DNA from: Candidatus Pantoea gossypiicola
GTDB taxonomy: Bacteria; Pseudomonadota; Gammaproteobacteria; Enterobacterales; Enterobacteriaceae
Direction of reading: 5' to 3'
Length of the DNA stretch: 64,000 bases
Assembly: GCF_008632075.1 (NCBI RefSeq)
Contig: NZ_VWVM01000001.1
Span: 124,001 to 188,000 of the forward strand
A model generated the notes under the pieces. The model was not told the origin of the DNA. It made no database searches and saw nothing but the letters and a program-made list of their open reading frames with translations. Of the stretch, positions 29,909 through 38,106 are shown piece after piece. Within the stretch, counting starts at the first letter, position 1. Each line of letters begins with the position of its first letter. The translations under genes were made by a program, and so were the position numbers.

Positions 29909-31035
29909 GATGCCCCCTCACCCAGACCGCTGGTGATCGCTTCTTCAATGGCGTTCAGCGCCTGCTGTGCATCGTCACCGCTGGCGGTGAAGCGCAGGCG
30001 ATGGCCTTTCTTCACGCCCAGCGCAACCACTTTCATCAGGCTGCGGCCATTGGCAGGTTTACCACTGCCGTCCAGGTTGGTCACGGTGATGTCACTGTTG
30101 AACTGCTTGATCACGCTGACCAGTGCGGTACCCGGACGGGCATGCAGACCATGTTCGTTACGGATGGTGTATTCGGCGGTCAGTACCTCAGCCTGCTCAT
30201 CGACTTCGCTGGTCAGCAGCGCGTAGACGCCTGCCGCATCGGCTTTCAGCAGACGATCGGCTTTGCCCTGCTGCAGTAATGCGCTGAGGTAACCCAGCAC
30301 TTCAAGCGGACGCTCATCGGTCGCCGACACGCTGATTAACAGTGAAGCTTGTTCGCCCTGATGGTCGAAGGCATGTTCAGCGCGGCTGATAGCCACGCCG
30401 CTGCGCAGGTTGCCGAGGCTGCTGTCGCTGAGCCAGATGCCCTGCCCCAGATTCAGCGGCGTCGTTGAGACCACGTCTGCGACATAGCTGGCATCCACCA
30501 CGCCCGCGGACTGCAGCCGACCGGCGTTCATCGCCTGGAGGGTGATCAGATCGCTGGCGGCTACGTTCAGCGTAATTAATGAAGTGTCGAAGCTGAATTC
30601 AGCGGCTTGTTTCTCGCCCATCAGTAACGCACGAAGATCTTCAGCAGAGGCGGTTTTTAGCTGTTCGGCAATGGAGTCATCGCTCAGAACGTGCGTCAGC
30701 TGACGCAGCAGCGCCAGATGTTCATCTGATTTAGCAGCAATCCCGATCGCGACATAGGCGGTCTGATCGTCGCCCCAGGCAATGCCCTGCGGGAACTGAA
30801 ACACCTGAACACCGGTTTTCAGCACCAGATCGCGGGTATCGGTGGTGCCATGAGGGATGGCGATGCCGTTGCCAAGAAAAGTGGATGTCTGCTGTTCGCG
30901 CGCCAGCATGCCGTTGACGTAGCCTTCCGTCACATTGCCTGCAGCGGTTAACGCGGCAGCGACCTGACGAATGGCCTCTTCTTTGTTCTGGGCGCTGGCT
31001 CCGGTATGGATGGCCTGCAATTCGAGCTGGAACAT
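29905..31035 (-). CDS. fruB: Fructose PTS diphosphoryl transfer protein (EIIA-FPr)
   Basis: 376 residues: an N-terminal EIIA-Fru domain (active His in [13 protein letters not shown]), a central regulatory part, and a C-terminal HPr-like domain ([15 protein letters not shown], phospho-His). It passes phosphate from enzyme I to FruA. The start at 31035 ([12 protein letters not shown]) has GAGGAGAATT ahead; the open extension upstream passes through the Cra operators. First gene of fruBKA. Confidence 0.97.
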   Translation of the reverse strand: MFQLELQAIHTGASAQNKEEAIRQVAAALTAAGNVTEGYVNGMLAREQQTSTFLGNGIAIPHGTTDTRDLVLKTGVQVFQFPQGIAWGDDQTAYVAIGIAAKSDEHLALLRQLTHVLSDDSIAEQLKTASAEDLRALLMGEKQAAEFSFDTSLITLNVAASDLITLQAMNAGRLQSAGVVDASYVADVVSTTPLNLGQGIWLSDSSLGNLRSGVAISRAEHAFDHQGEQASLLISVSATDERPLEVLGYLSALLQQGKADRLLKADAAGVYALLTSEVDEQAEVLTAEYTIRNEHGLHARPGTALVSVIKQFNSDITVTNLDGSGKPANGRSLMKVVALGVKKGHRLRFTASGDDAQQALNAIEEAITSGLGEGAS

Positions 31036-31056
31036 AATTCTCCTCGCTTGCTGAGA

Positions 31057-31137
31057 TTGAATCGTTTCAGCCAGTGGGGATTTTTTTACGCCATGCTGTT
31101 GAAAACAGGTGGCGCAGTCACCGCTGAAACGTTTCAG
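31057..31137 (-). promoter_or_regulatory. Two Cra (FruR) operators upstream of fruB
   Basis: TTGAATCGTTTCAG (31057-31070) and the perfect palindrome CTGAAACGTTTCAG (31124-31137) both match the Cra consensus TGAAWCGNTNMR. In E. coli Cra represses fruBKA through a pair of such sites, relieved by fructose 1-phosphate; the spacing here (about 67 bases centre to centre) allows the same. Confidence 0.9.
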
Positions 31138-31545
31138 GGATTGTGGTACAGCTACTTTCCGGAGGCAAGAAAATGCGCAAATGGCGTAACAGATTTTTGA
31201 CGTTACGCACATTTCGGGGTGGTTAAGGGGAATAAAAAGTGAACAGGCTGACGCGGCTGCTGTAAACCAAAGATTACCGGGCCAGAAATTTCAGCAGCGT
31301 CAGCGTCTCAGGGCGCGGTATCCGCTTCAGGTTGCAGCAGATATGTCATCGCCTGATGGCGGGAGTTGCCGCATGGGCGGTGTGCCTAAGTATTTTTGTA
31401 CCGGCCTGTGTGATGACATTCGCAGCAGCAACATATGCCTGACCTATACATTCACTGAGCGTTGGCATAAACTGAGTCACTACGTTCATCCAGGCTATTA
31501 CTGACGCCTGTGTTCGGGCCAGATTTCTAAAGAGGAACGTCCAAC
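31138..31545. other. Gene-free stretch between fruB control region and vapB
   Basis: About 400 bases without a supportable gene. It must contain the fruB core promoter near its left end and a vapBC promoter near its right end. AAAGAGGAACGTCCAAC before 31546 is the vapB ribosome site. A short inverted pair ATGTCATC / GATGACAT is present near 31342 and 31412 but its role is unclear. Confidence 0.5.
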
Positions 31546-31776
31546 ATGAGAATCGTCTCTGTATTCAAAAATGGCAATAATCGCGCCATTCGCCTGCCTC
31601 GCGACATGGACTTTGAGGGAGTGAGCGAGCTGGAAATTATCAGGGAAGGAGATGCTATTATTCTGCGTCCTGTCAGACCCACATGGCGTTCATTTACCCA
31701 GCTTGAGAAAGCTGATTCTGACTTCATGACAGAGCGTGAAGACGTTATCAGCGATGAGGGACGTTTTGACCTGTGA
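31546..31776 (+). CDS. vapB: VapB-type antitoxin
   Basis: 76 residues. The N-terminal MRIVSVFKNGNNRAIRLPRDMDF is an AbrB/SpoVT (MraZ-like swapped-hairpin) DNA-binding domain, and the acidic C-terminal tail binds the toxin. Antitoxin and toxin together should autoregulate the operon. Start ATG at 31546 follows AGAGGAACG. Its end overlaps vapC by 4 bases, the standard type II toxin-antitoxin arrangement. Confidence 0.92.
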   Translation: MRIVSVFKNGNNRAIRLPRDMDFEGVSELEIIREGDAIILRPVRPTWRSFTQLEKADSDFMTEREDVISDEGRFDL

Positions 31777-32189
31777 ACAACACTTACATGCTCGACACTA
31801 ATATCTGCTCATTTATTATGCGTGAGCAGCCTGAAGAAGTCATCCGGCGACTGGAACAGGCAGTGCTACGTAACCACCGGATTGTGGTCTCTGCAATTAC
31901 TTATGCTGAAATGCGTTTCGGTGCGATTGGAAAGAAAGCTTCACCGCGGCATATGCATTTGGTAGATGCATTCTGCGCACGGCTTGATACTGTACTTTCA
32001 TGGGACCGTGCAGCGGTAGATGCAACCACTGAAATCAAAGCAGCGCTGGCTGCTGCCGGAACGCCGATTGGTCCTAACGACACTGCGATTGCCGGGCATG
32101 CCATTGCGGCCAGGGCTATTCTGGTGACCAATAACACACGCGAGTTTCAACGGGTACCCGGATTGCAGCTGGAAGACTGGGTCAAATAA
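31773..32189 (+). CDS. vapC: VapC PIN-domain ribonuclease toxin
   Basis: 138 residues. PIN-domain acidic residues are visible: Asp-8 in YMLDTNICSF, Glu-46 in ITYAEMRFGA and Asp-103 in GPNDTAIAGHA; the TNNTREF motif near the end is also typical. The closest family resemblance is to enteric VapC/MvpT toxins that cleave initiator tRNA-fMet. Start GTG at 31773 lies inside vapB. All catalytic residues are kept, so the toxin is likely active. In E. coli setB occupies this position. Confidence 0.92.
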   Translation: MNNTYMLDTNICSFIMREQPEEVIRRLEQAVLRNHRIVVSAITYAEMRFGAIGKKASPRHMHLVDAFCARLDTVLSWDRAAVDATTEIKAALAAAGTPIGPNDTAIAGHAIAARAILVTNNTREFQRVPGLQLEDWVK

Positions 32190-32223
32190 GCGCCTGGATT
32201 CAGTCTAAGCCGTGGACCGGTTC

Positions 32224-32478
32224 TCAGGCGCTTGTGCTGGCTTCAAGCTCAATCAGGTAGGTCATGGCTGAGGCGCGGTCTGTAAGACACATGTCAGTAG
32301 AGGGTTGCAGACTTCCGCATACTTTCGGCCTTAAATCTGAACCAAAAATCATGCACAAATTTTCATCCGATAACTGAATACATCGGACATTAGCCGGTTT
32401 ACCCTGTGGCATTCCAGGAATTGGGCTTGAGATTGAGGGCGCGATGCAGCATGCACCACAATCAATACGACACTGCAT
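32224..32478 (-). CDS. yeiW: YkgJ-family cysteine-cluster protein YeiW
   Basis: 84 residues with the UPF0153/YkgJ pattern CRIDCGACC...[12 protein letters not shown] and further Cys at CMIF, KVCGS and MCLT, suggesting a metal or Fe-S site. The function is unknown. The ATG at 32478 (MQCRIDCG) sits 5 bases after AGAGG; a GTG two codons upstream is a weaker choice. A decayed partial copy lies just upstream at 32575-32658. Convergent with vapC. Confidence 0.9.
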   Translation of the reverse strand: MQCRIDCGACCIAPSISSPIPGMPQGKPANVRCIQLSDENLCMIFGSDLRPKVCGSLQPSTDMCLTDRASAMTYLIELEASTSA

Positions 32479-32574
32479 TAACACCTCTCACTCGACCTTG
32501 AGAATACAACAGACAGTAACAGAACCTTAGAGGGATCGACACTGCGCTCCTCACCTCATAACTTTCTGACTTAA

Positions 32575-32658
32575 TCATTCACCGTCAGGCATGCCATGAA
32601 TCGGTGAAGAGCTCGAAGGCGCTGTGCAACAGGCACCGTACGGGCTACGGCATTGCAT
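32575..32658 (-). pseudogene. Truncated degenerate copy of yeiW
   Basis: On the minus strand, ATG at 32658 opens 27 codons reading [19 protein letters not shown] and then IHGMPDGE before a stop. This aligns with the first 27 residues of the intact YeiW ([27 protein letters not shown]) with about eight differences, one of which removes a conserved Cys. Nothing recognisable follows the stop. The rest of the 32485-32821 interval holds no other gene that I can support. Confidence 0.8.
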
Positions 32659-32821
32659 GCTGTGCTCCGACAGAGAAAGTCGCGGCGACAATAGCAGTCC
32701 ACCGCGCTTATTACCATGAAAGCTGCGGCCTGACACAAAATTTCGCACCCGCGATATTGCCAGTTTTCACCGGCGCGAGTAACGTTGCGCGCACTTCACT
32801 CTCTTGATAGCGAGAACAGCA

Positions 32822-33394
32822 ATGCCAAAAGCCAATGAAATCAAAAAAGGGATGGCCGTCACACACAACGGTAAACTGCTGCTGGTTAAGGACATTGATG
32901 TCCAGAGCCCCAGCGCACGCGGTGCCGCCACCCTGTATAAAATGCGCTTTACCGATGTCCGCACCGGTTTAAAAGTTGAAGAGCGCTTTAAGGGCGACGA
33001 GATCATTGATGCCATTTCGCTCAGCCGCCGCAGCGTGACCTTCTCTTATATAGATGGTGACGAATACATCTTTATGGATGATGAGGATTACACCCCCTAC
33101 TCCTTTAAACAGGAGCAGATTGAAGAAGAGCTGCTGTTTATCCCTGAAGGCGGCATCCCTGGCATTCATGTACTGACAATGGAAGGTCAGGTGCTGGCAC
33201 TGGAACTGCCACAAACCGTAGACATGGAAATCGTGGATACCTCACCCGGCATTAAAGGTGCCTCTGCCAGCGCCCGAACTAAACCGGCCGGCATGAGCAC
33301 GGGCCTCTCTATTCAGGTACCGGAATACCTTAGCAACGGCGATCGCATCCGTATCCATATCGCTGAACGCCGCTACATGGGTCGTGCAGACTAA
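32822..33394 (+). CDS. yeiP: Elongation factor P-like protein EfpL
   Basis: 190 residues with the three-domain EF-P architecture. It has Arg-33 (SARGAATLY) where canonical EF-P carries its modified lysine, matching the EfpL (YeiP) subfamily, which helps ribosomes through stalling motifs. The C-terminal [22 protein letters not shown] is the family end. The start at 32822 gives the E. coli-like [11 protein letters not shown]; six codons of open frame upstream are ignored. Confidence 0.96.
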   Translation: MPKANEIKKGMAVTHNGKLLLVKDIDVQSPSARGAATLYKMRFTDVRTGLKVEERFKGDEIIDAISLSRRSVTFSYIDGDEYIFMDDEDYTPYSFKQEQIEEELLFIPEGGIPGIHVLTMEGQVLALELPQTVDMEIVDTSPGIKGASASARTKPAGMSTGLSIQVPEYLSNGDRIRIHIAERRYMGRAD

Positions 33395-33413
33395 CCACTG
33401 ACCTGCTGCTCAT

Positions 33414-33444
33414 CGTGATAATGTTATAGTATTACATTATCACG
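33414..33444 (+). promoter_or_regulatory. Zur box upstream of yeiR
   Basis: The core ATGTTATAGTATTACAT (33421-33437) is centred in a longer near-perfect palindrome (CGTGATA...TATCACG) covering 33414-33444. It matches the E. coli Zur consensus (GAAATGTTATANTATAACATTTC) at nearly all core positions. It lies 26 bases before the yeiR start, so zinc repletion should repress yeiR. Confidence 0.85.
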
Positions 33445-33469
33445 CTATTCTCTGGCAGGAGTCCGCCCT

Positions 33470-34438
33470 ATGACACGCGTTAATCTGATTACCGGTTTTC
33501 TGGGGAGCGGCAAAACCACGCTGCTCTGCCATCTGCTGGCAGCCAGGCCCGCCGGGGAAAAGTGGGCAGTGCTGGTAAACGAATTTGGTGAGATTGGGAT
33601 CGACGGCGCCCTGCTGGCCGATCGCGGTGCCACGCTGAAAGAGATCCCCGGCGGCTGCCTGTGCTGCGTTAATGGCCTGCCGATGCAGGTCGGGCTGAAT
33701 ATGCTCCTCAGGAGCAAACCCGATCGGCTGCTGATCGAGCCAACCGGCCTGGGTCATCCGCGTCAGGTGTTGCAGATGTTAAGCGCGCCATTTTATCAGG
33801 CGTGGTTGCAACTCAATGCCACCCTGACGCTGCTGGATGCGCGTCAGCTGGCCGATCCTCGCATCGTTGCCAATGAAAACTTCCGCGATCAGCTTGCTGC
33901 TGCCGATATGATTATCGCCAACAAGCGTGATTGCTGGGATGAGGCGGACCGTCAGCGCCTGGCCGACTGGCAGCAGCAGATGCAGCCTCCGCGTCCATTA
34001 ATACAGACAGAATTTGGTCAGGTCCCCCTTTCCCTGCTTGATATGCCGTATCAGCCCCGCGATCTCCCTCTGCCACATCATCATCATCCGGCTACCCCCA
34101 CCAGCGGTCTGGCGGCGTTACGTCTGGATGGCGAAGCGCGCTGGCGTCGGGCACTAAATCACGGCCAGGGTTACAGCGCCTGCGGCTGGCTCTTTGATGC
34201 TGCTACGCTGTTCGACAGCGGTGCGCTGCTGGAATGGGTGCGGCAGGCAGCGGTCGATCGTATTAAAGGTGTGATGCGCACGCCAGAAGGCACAATGCGT
34301 ATTAACTGCCAGGCAAAAGCGTTGCAGAGTGAAAGCCTCGCTACACCGCCACCCGATAGCCGTATTGAGATCATTCATTCTCAGCAGGCTGACTGGAATC
34401 GGCTACAATCGACGTTGTTGAAGTGCCGTTTACGCTAA
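33470..34438 (+). CDS. yeiR: COG0523 zinc-binding GTPase YeiR
   Basis: 322 residues, a G3E GTPase of the CobW/YeiR group. Walker A GFLGSGKTTL (9-18), the metal-binding CxCC motif GGCLCC (Cys 63, 65, 66), and the base-recognition NKRD (151-154) are present, plus a His cluster HHHH at 203-206. Such proteins act as zinc chaperones under zinc limitation. A Zur-type palindrome directly in front supports a zinc role here. CAGGAGTCCGCCCT precedes the start. Confidence 0.95.
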   Translation: MTRVNLITGFLGSGKTTLLCHLLAARPAGEKWAVLVNEFGEIGIDGALLADRGATLKEIPGGCLCCVNGLPMQVGLNMLLRSKPDRLLIEPTGLGHPRQVLQMLSAPFYQAWLQLNATLTLLDARQLADPRIVANENFRDQLAAADMIIANKRDCWDEADRQRLADWQQQMQPPRPLIQTEFGQVPLSLLDMPYQPRDLPLPHHHHPATPTSGLAALRLDGEARWRRALNHGQGYSACGWLFDAATLFDSGALLEWVRQAAVDRIKGVMRTPEGTMRINCQAKALQSESLATPPPDSRIEIIHSQQADWNRLQSTLLKCRLR

Positions 34439-34480
34439 CACAGGTATTGTCGGCGGTTATTTTTTAAATGAGTTCTGATT

Positions 34481-35188
34481 ATGCGCGCAACCCGCCTTAT
34501 TACTATCCTGCTACTTAATGCACTGGGCGTAGTGCTTTTTCTTTCGTGGTACCTGCCGCCAGAACATGGTTTCTGGTTCGGCATCGATAAGGCTATTTTC
34601 TATGGCTTTAATAATCAGATGGTGAGCCATCCGCTGTTCGCACTGATCGTTGCTATCACCAATTTTCGCGGTTTTGATGCGGTGTCATTGCTGGCAATGG
34701 GCTTGCTTTATCTGTCGATCTGGCGACGTGAAACGCCACAGGCGCAGCGGCGGATGCTGGCTATTGGTATCACTATGCTGCTCACCGCCGTAGTGCTCAA
34801 TCAGCTGGGTCATCTGTTGCCGGTGAAGCACTCTAGTCCGACGCTGTTCTTTGAGAACGTGCATCGCGTCAGCGAACTGACCGGTATCCCTGCTAAAGAT
34901 GCCTCGAAAGACAGCTTCCCTGGCGACCACGGTATGATGCTGATTATTTTCGCCTGCTTTATCTGGCGGTATTTTGGTTTCAACCGCTTTTTAATTGCGG
35001 CCGCTATTGTGGTGATATTTTCACTGCCGCGCGTCATGGCGGGTGCACACTGGTTTACCGATATTGCTGTCGGTTCAATGTCAGTGATTTTAGTGGGGCT
35101 GAGCTGGTGGTTATTAACGCCGGCCAGTGACGTGCTGGTTAACTGGTTTTATCGCAAATTACCGGGTAAATATAAGCCCGTGACGTAA
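34481..35188 (+). CDS. lpxT: Kdo2-lipid A phosphotransferase LpxT
   Basis: 235 residues, an inner-membrane PAP2-family enzyme that transfers phosphate from undecaprenyl diphosphate to lipid A on the periplasmic side. The PAP2 motifs are KHSSP...F, DSFPGDHG and PRVMAGAHWFTDI. Five or six membrane segments. Activity in E. coli is regulated by PmrR. It follows yeiR by 42 bases and may be partly co-transcribed with it. Confidence 0.93.
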   Translation: MRATRLITILLLNALGVVLFLSWYLPPEHGFWFGIDKAIFYGFNNQMVSHPLFALIVAITNFRGFDAVSLLAMGLLYLSIWRRETPQAQRRMLAIGITMLLTAVVLNQLGHLLPVKHSSPTLFFENVHRVSELTGIPAKDASKDSFPGDHGMMLIIFACFIWRYFGFNRFLIAAAIVVIFSLPRVMAGAHWFTDIAVGSMSVILVGLSWWLLTPASDVLVNWFYRKLPGKYKPVT

Positions 35189-35193
35189 ATGTT

Positions 35194-35237
35194 AAGCGCG
35201 GACGATTTAATCGCCCTGGTCTTAACCGTCCGCGCTT
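35194..35237 (+). terminator. Terminator-like hairpin after lpxT
   Basis: An 11-bp perfect stem AAGCGCGGACG / CGTCCGCGCTT with a 22-nt loop, followed by ATAAAAAAC. No T-run on the plus strand, so function as an intrinsic terminator is uncertain. Confidence 0.45.
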
Positions 35238-35701
35238 ATAAAAAACAGCCCACCACTATTAGCCTGCTAATTAAAATCACGAAAAGAAAAGGTTATGACC
35301 CTGCTGGCAGGTTAAATAGCCATCGATATCCTCTGTCAATAAAGAAAACGCTAAAAACCGAGGCTATGCCCTGAATTGACGCCCCTTTCACTGCCTGTTC
35401 TCATCATCATTTCACCACAATTGTAGCTATTGTAGTCAGTGTGTTACGGTTTGATTTCACATCAAAAAAACCTATATAAAATTGATCAAAAGCACTCGCC
35501 ACGGCGTCTGTAATCAGTTAACCTCAGTCGCAGTGAGGCTACAGCGGCAGAAAATTCGGATTTTTTACCGTTAAAATGTGTCCATTAACACATTTTAGTC
35601 ATTAAGGATTTGTCTTAGGCTGTTTCGCTTATTAATCTCCCTGTTTTGTCATCTGGCTGGCGACAATTTTGTCGTAAGGAAATCGAAGGAAAACCCGAAT
35701 A
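35238..35701 (+). promoter_or_regulatory. Long AT-rich mepS upstream region with candidate promoter
   Basis: About 460 bases with no supportable gene. A sigma-70-like pair TTGATT (35451-35456) and TATAAA (35475-35480), 18 bases apart, would start transcription about 210 bases before mepS. GTAAGGAAATCGAAGGAAAAC before the start codon holds the ribosome site. Confidence 0.5.
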
Positions 35702-36277
35702 ATGGTCAAGTCTCAACCAATACTGAGATATATATTGCGGATTGTGCCCGCACTGGCGCTGGCCACACTCCTCTCAGCTTGTAGCAGTACCCATAGCAGT
35801 CAAAACGCGAATAACGAGAATCATGAAGTTAACAACCACAATGGTTTTTTACTTCAGGCGTCTCAGGATGAGTTTGAAGAAATGGTGCGTAACGTCGACG
35901 TTAAGTCGCGCATCATGGAACAATACGCCGTCTGGAAAGGTGTGCGCTATCGCCTCGGTGGCGATACCAAACGCGGGATCGATTGTTCCGCCTTTGTACA
36001 ACGCACCTTCCGCGATCAGTTTGGCTTAGAATTACCACGCTCGACCTCTGAGCAGCAGGACACCGGTAAAGAGATTACCCGCAGTAAACTGCGTCCTGGC
36101 GATCTGGTGATGTTCCGTGCCGGCTCAACAGGTCGTCATGTAGGTATTTATCTGGGTAACGACAATTTCGTTCATGCCTCCACCAGCAGTGGCGTCATGA
36201 TCTCCAGTCTCAATGATGATTACTGGAAGAAGCGTTACCGTGAAGGACGCCGTGTATTAAGTCGTAACCCGACCTGA
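35702..36277 (+). CDS. mepS: Murein DD-endopeptidase MepS (Spr)
   Basis: 191 residues, an outer-membrane lipoprotein of the NlpC/P60 family that cleaves peptidoglycan cross-links during cell growth. A signal peptide ends in the lipobox LLSAC (Cys-27). Catalytic Cys-95 in GIDCSAFVQ, His-146 in GRHVGIY and His-158 in NFVHAS are present. In E. coli its level is controlled by NlpI-Prc degradation. It is followed by a strong terminator, so it is transcribed alone. Confidence 0.96.
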   Translation: MVKSQPILRYILRIVPALALATLLSACSSTHSSQNANNENHEVNNHNGFLLQASQDEFEEMVRNVDVKSRIMEQYAVWKGVRYRLGGDTKRGIDCSAFVQRTFRDQFGLELPRSTSEQQDTGKEITRSKLRPGDLVMFRAGSTGRHVGIYLGNDNFVHASTSSGVMISSLNDDYWKKRYREGRRVLSRNPT

Positions 36278-36313
36278 TTATCACTTTCGATCTTCTCCCA
36301 GCCAGAGAACATG

Positions 36314-36340
36314 AAACGCTGCTTACGCAGCGTTTTTTTT
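36314..36340 (+). terminator. Intrinsic terminator of mepS
   Basis: AAACGCTGC, loop TTAC, GCAGCGTTT with a run of eight T, 37 bases past the stop. Confidence 0.95.
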
Positions 36341-36499
36341 CGTGCCTTATTCTTAGCACCACCCGCTTTATAAGATAAAAGCATTGTATTTCAGATTAAT
36401 AACGAGACATTTCGGACACTGTCGTTATATTCTCGGTCGCTTAAACCGAAGCAGTCGTGTGCAATAACATAATAATAATTTGATCAGGGGAAGTTCCTC

Positions 36500-38062
36500 A
36501 TGCCACTGTCGGGGGCGCTAAGACGCCATGCCACCTATCCTCGCCGAATCGCATGGAGTAGCGCGATGGCCGGTGGTGTATTCTTTCTTCTGTTTGCCGC
36601 ACTGTCACTTCACCAGACCTGGCAGAAGCGCGAACGACAGCATCAGCAACTGCTGGAGAACAGCCGCACAGCATTACAGCAAACGCTTTCCAGCCTGCTC
36701 AACAGTACCCTCAGTCCCCTGCTTCCGTTCACCCACACTGCCTGTCATACCATTAATCGTGAACTGACCTCACGCGCCGCGTTTGCCGGTAACCTGCGCG
36801 CCATCCTGCTGGTTAACAATGGCAATGCCTTTTGCTCCTCGGCCACGGGCAGTTTTAGTCTGCCGATCAATGTGATTTCGCCTCAGAGTGATACCTCACG
36901 CGATTTTGATCTGCAGCTCATGTCAGGCACGCCGCTTCAGCCAAATAAACCCGCGCTGGGTCTGTGGATTAAAAATCCTGGCAGCCAGCCGTCAGGTGTC
37001 TTCGCGACGCTGAATATCAGCCTGACTTTCTACCAGTTACAGATCTCCGGGCATCCGGAAATTACCGGTATGGCACTGATGGCGCAGCAGAGTGCCTTAA
37101 CCAGCTGGCAGTCTGGCGTGATGGCGAATAAAAACCTGCCGCCGCCGCTGTACCAGCAGGCGCTGACAGGCTATCCGCTGCAGTTTGTATTGTTCGGTTC
37201 TGTTCTGGCGTTCAGCGATTATCAGAATATCCTGCTGTGCAGCCTGCTGCTGTCACTGCTGGTTTCCGGCGGCTGCTGGCTGCTGTTGTCTGTTTATCAG
37301 CGTCCGGGGAAAGAGCTGATTCGGGGCATGAAGCGCGGCGAGTTTCACGTTGAATATCAGCCGCTGGTCACCTCCCATGATGGTCAGCCTTATGGCATGG
37401 AAGCGTTACTGCGCTGGACCCATCCGACTGAAGGCCCGATCCCGCCGGATGTGTTTATTCAGTATGCTGAGTCGCAGAACCTGATTATTCCTCTGACCCG
37501 ACATCTGTTTCAGCTGGTTTCCCGCGACGCACACCAGCTCTGTCATACCATTCCCCGTCATGCCTGCCTCAGCCTCAACATCTCTCCGCTGCATCTGGCT
37601 GACAGCGGTTTCCGGCAGGATGTACTGCGCTGGCTTGATACCATGCCTTCGGCTCATTTTAATTACGTGTTCGAGATTACCGAGCGGGCCATGGTACGCG
37701 ACGAAAACGTCGGAGAACTGTTTGACTGGCTGCATCAGCAGCATATCAACATTGCCATTGATGATTTTGGCACCGGCCACAGTGCGCTGATCTATCTGGA
37801 ACGTTATGCGTTTGATTACCTGAAAATTGATCGCGGCTTTGTCCAGAGCATCGGCACAGAAACCCTGACCTCGCCGGTGCTGGACACCGTGCTGCAGCTG
37901 GCAAAGAAGCTGAATCTGAAAAGTGTGGCGGAAGGGGTAGAAACCGGTGAACAGGCCGCCTGGCTGATCCATCGAGGTGTGACCCATCTGCAGGGTTATA
38001 TTTACAGCCGTCCGCTGCGACCGGAAACGCTGATAGACTATTTCCGGCGTCATAACGCCTGA
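36500..38062 (+). CDS. pdeN: CSS-motif EAL-domain c-di-GMP phosphodiesterase PdeN (Rtn)
   Basis: 520 residues. N-terminal membrane segment (about 20-42), a periplasmic CSS domain with Cys in HTACHTIN and the FCSS motif, a second membrane segment (about 235-260), then an EAL domain. EAL active-site motifs are intact: MEALLRW, SLNISP, FEITER, DDFGTGHSAL, and YLKIDR. It should hydrolyse c-di-GMP with redox or DsbA-linked control of the CSS domain known from relatives. The position between mepS and yejA matches E. coli rtn. Confidence 0.93.
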   Translation: MPLSGALRRHATYPRRIAWSSAMAGGVFFLLFAALSLHQTWQKRERQHQQLLENSRTALQQTLSSLLNSTLSPLLPFTHTACHTINRELTSRAAFAGNLRAILLVNNGNAFCSSATGSFSLPINVISPQSDTSRDFDLQLMSGTPLQPNKPALGLWIKNPGSQPSGVFATLNISLTFYQLQISGHPEITGMALMAQQSALTSWQSGVMANKNLPPPLYQQALTGYPLQFVLFGSVLAFSDYQNILLCSLLLSLLVSGGCWLLLSVYQRPGKELIRGMKRGEFHVEYQPLVTSHDGQPYGMEALLRWTHPTEGPIPPDVFIQYAESQNLIIPLTRHLFQLVSRDAHQLCHTIPRHACLSLNISPLHLADSGFRQDVLRWLDTMPSAHFNYVFEITERAMVRDENVGELFDWLHQQHINIAIDDFGTGHSALIYLERYAFDYLKIDRGFVQSIGTETLTSPVLDTVLQLAKKLNLKSVAEGVETGEQAAWLIHRGVTHLQGYIYSRPLRPETLIDYFRRHNA

Positions 38063-38106
38063 GACGCTGTGACCCTAATCGCGCCGGACATCCAACAGGA
38101 GAGAAC

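Noticed and set aside
29090..30226. 378-codon open frame antisense to fruK-fruB
   Set aside because: Runs across two well-supported genes and has no protein family features.
31342..31420. Inverted ATGTCATC / GATGACAT as a regulatory operator
   Set aside because: The arms are far apart and have no partner motif; no regulator match.
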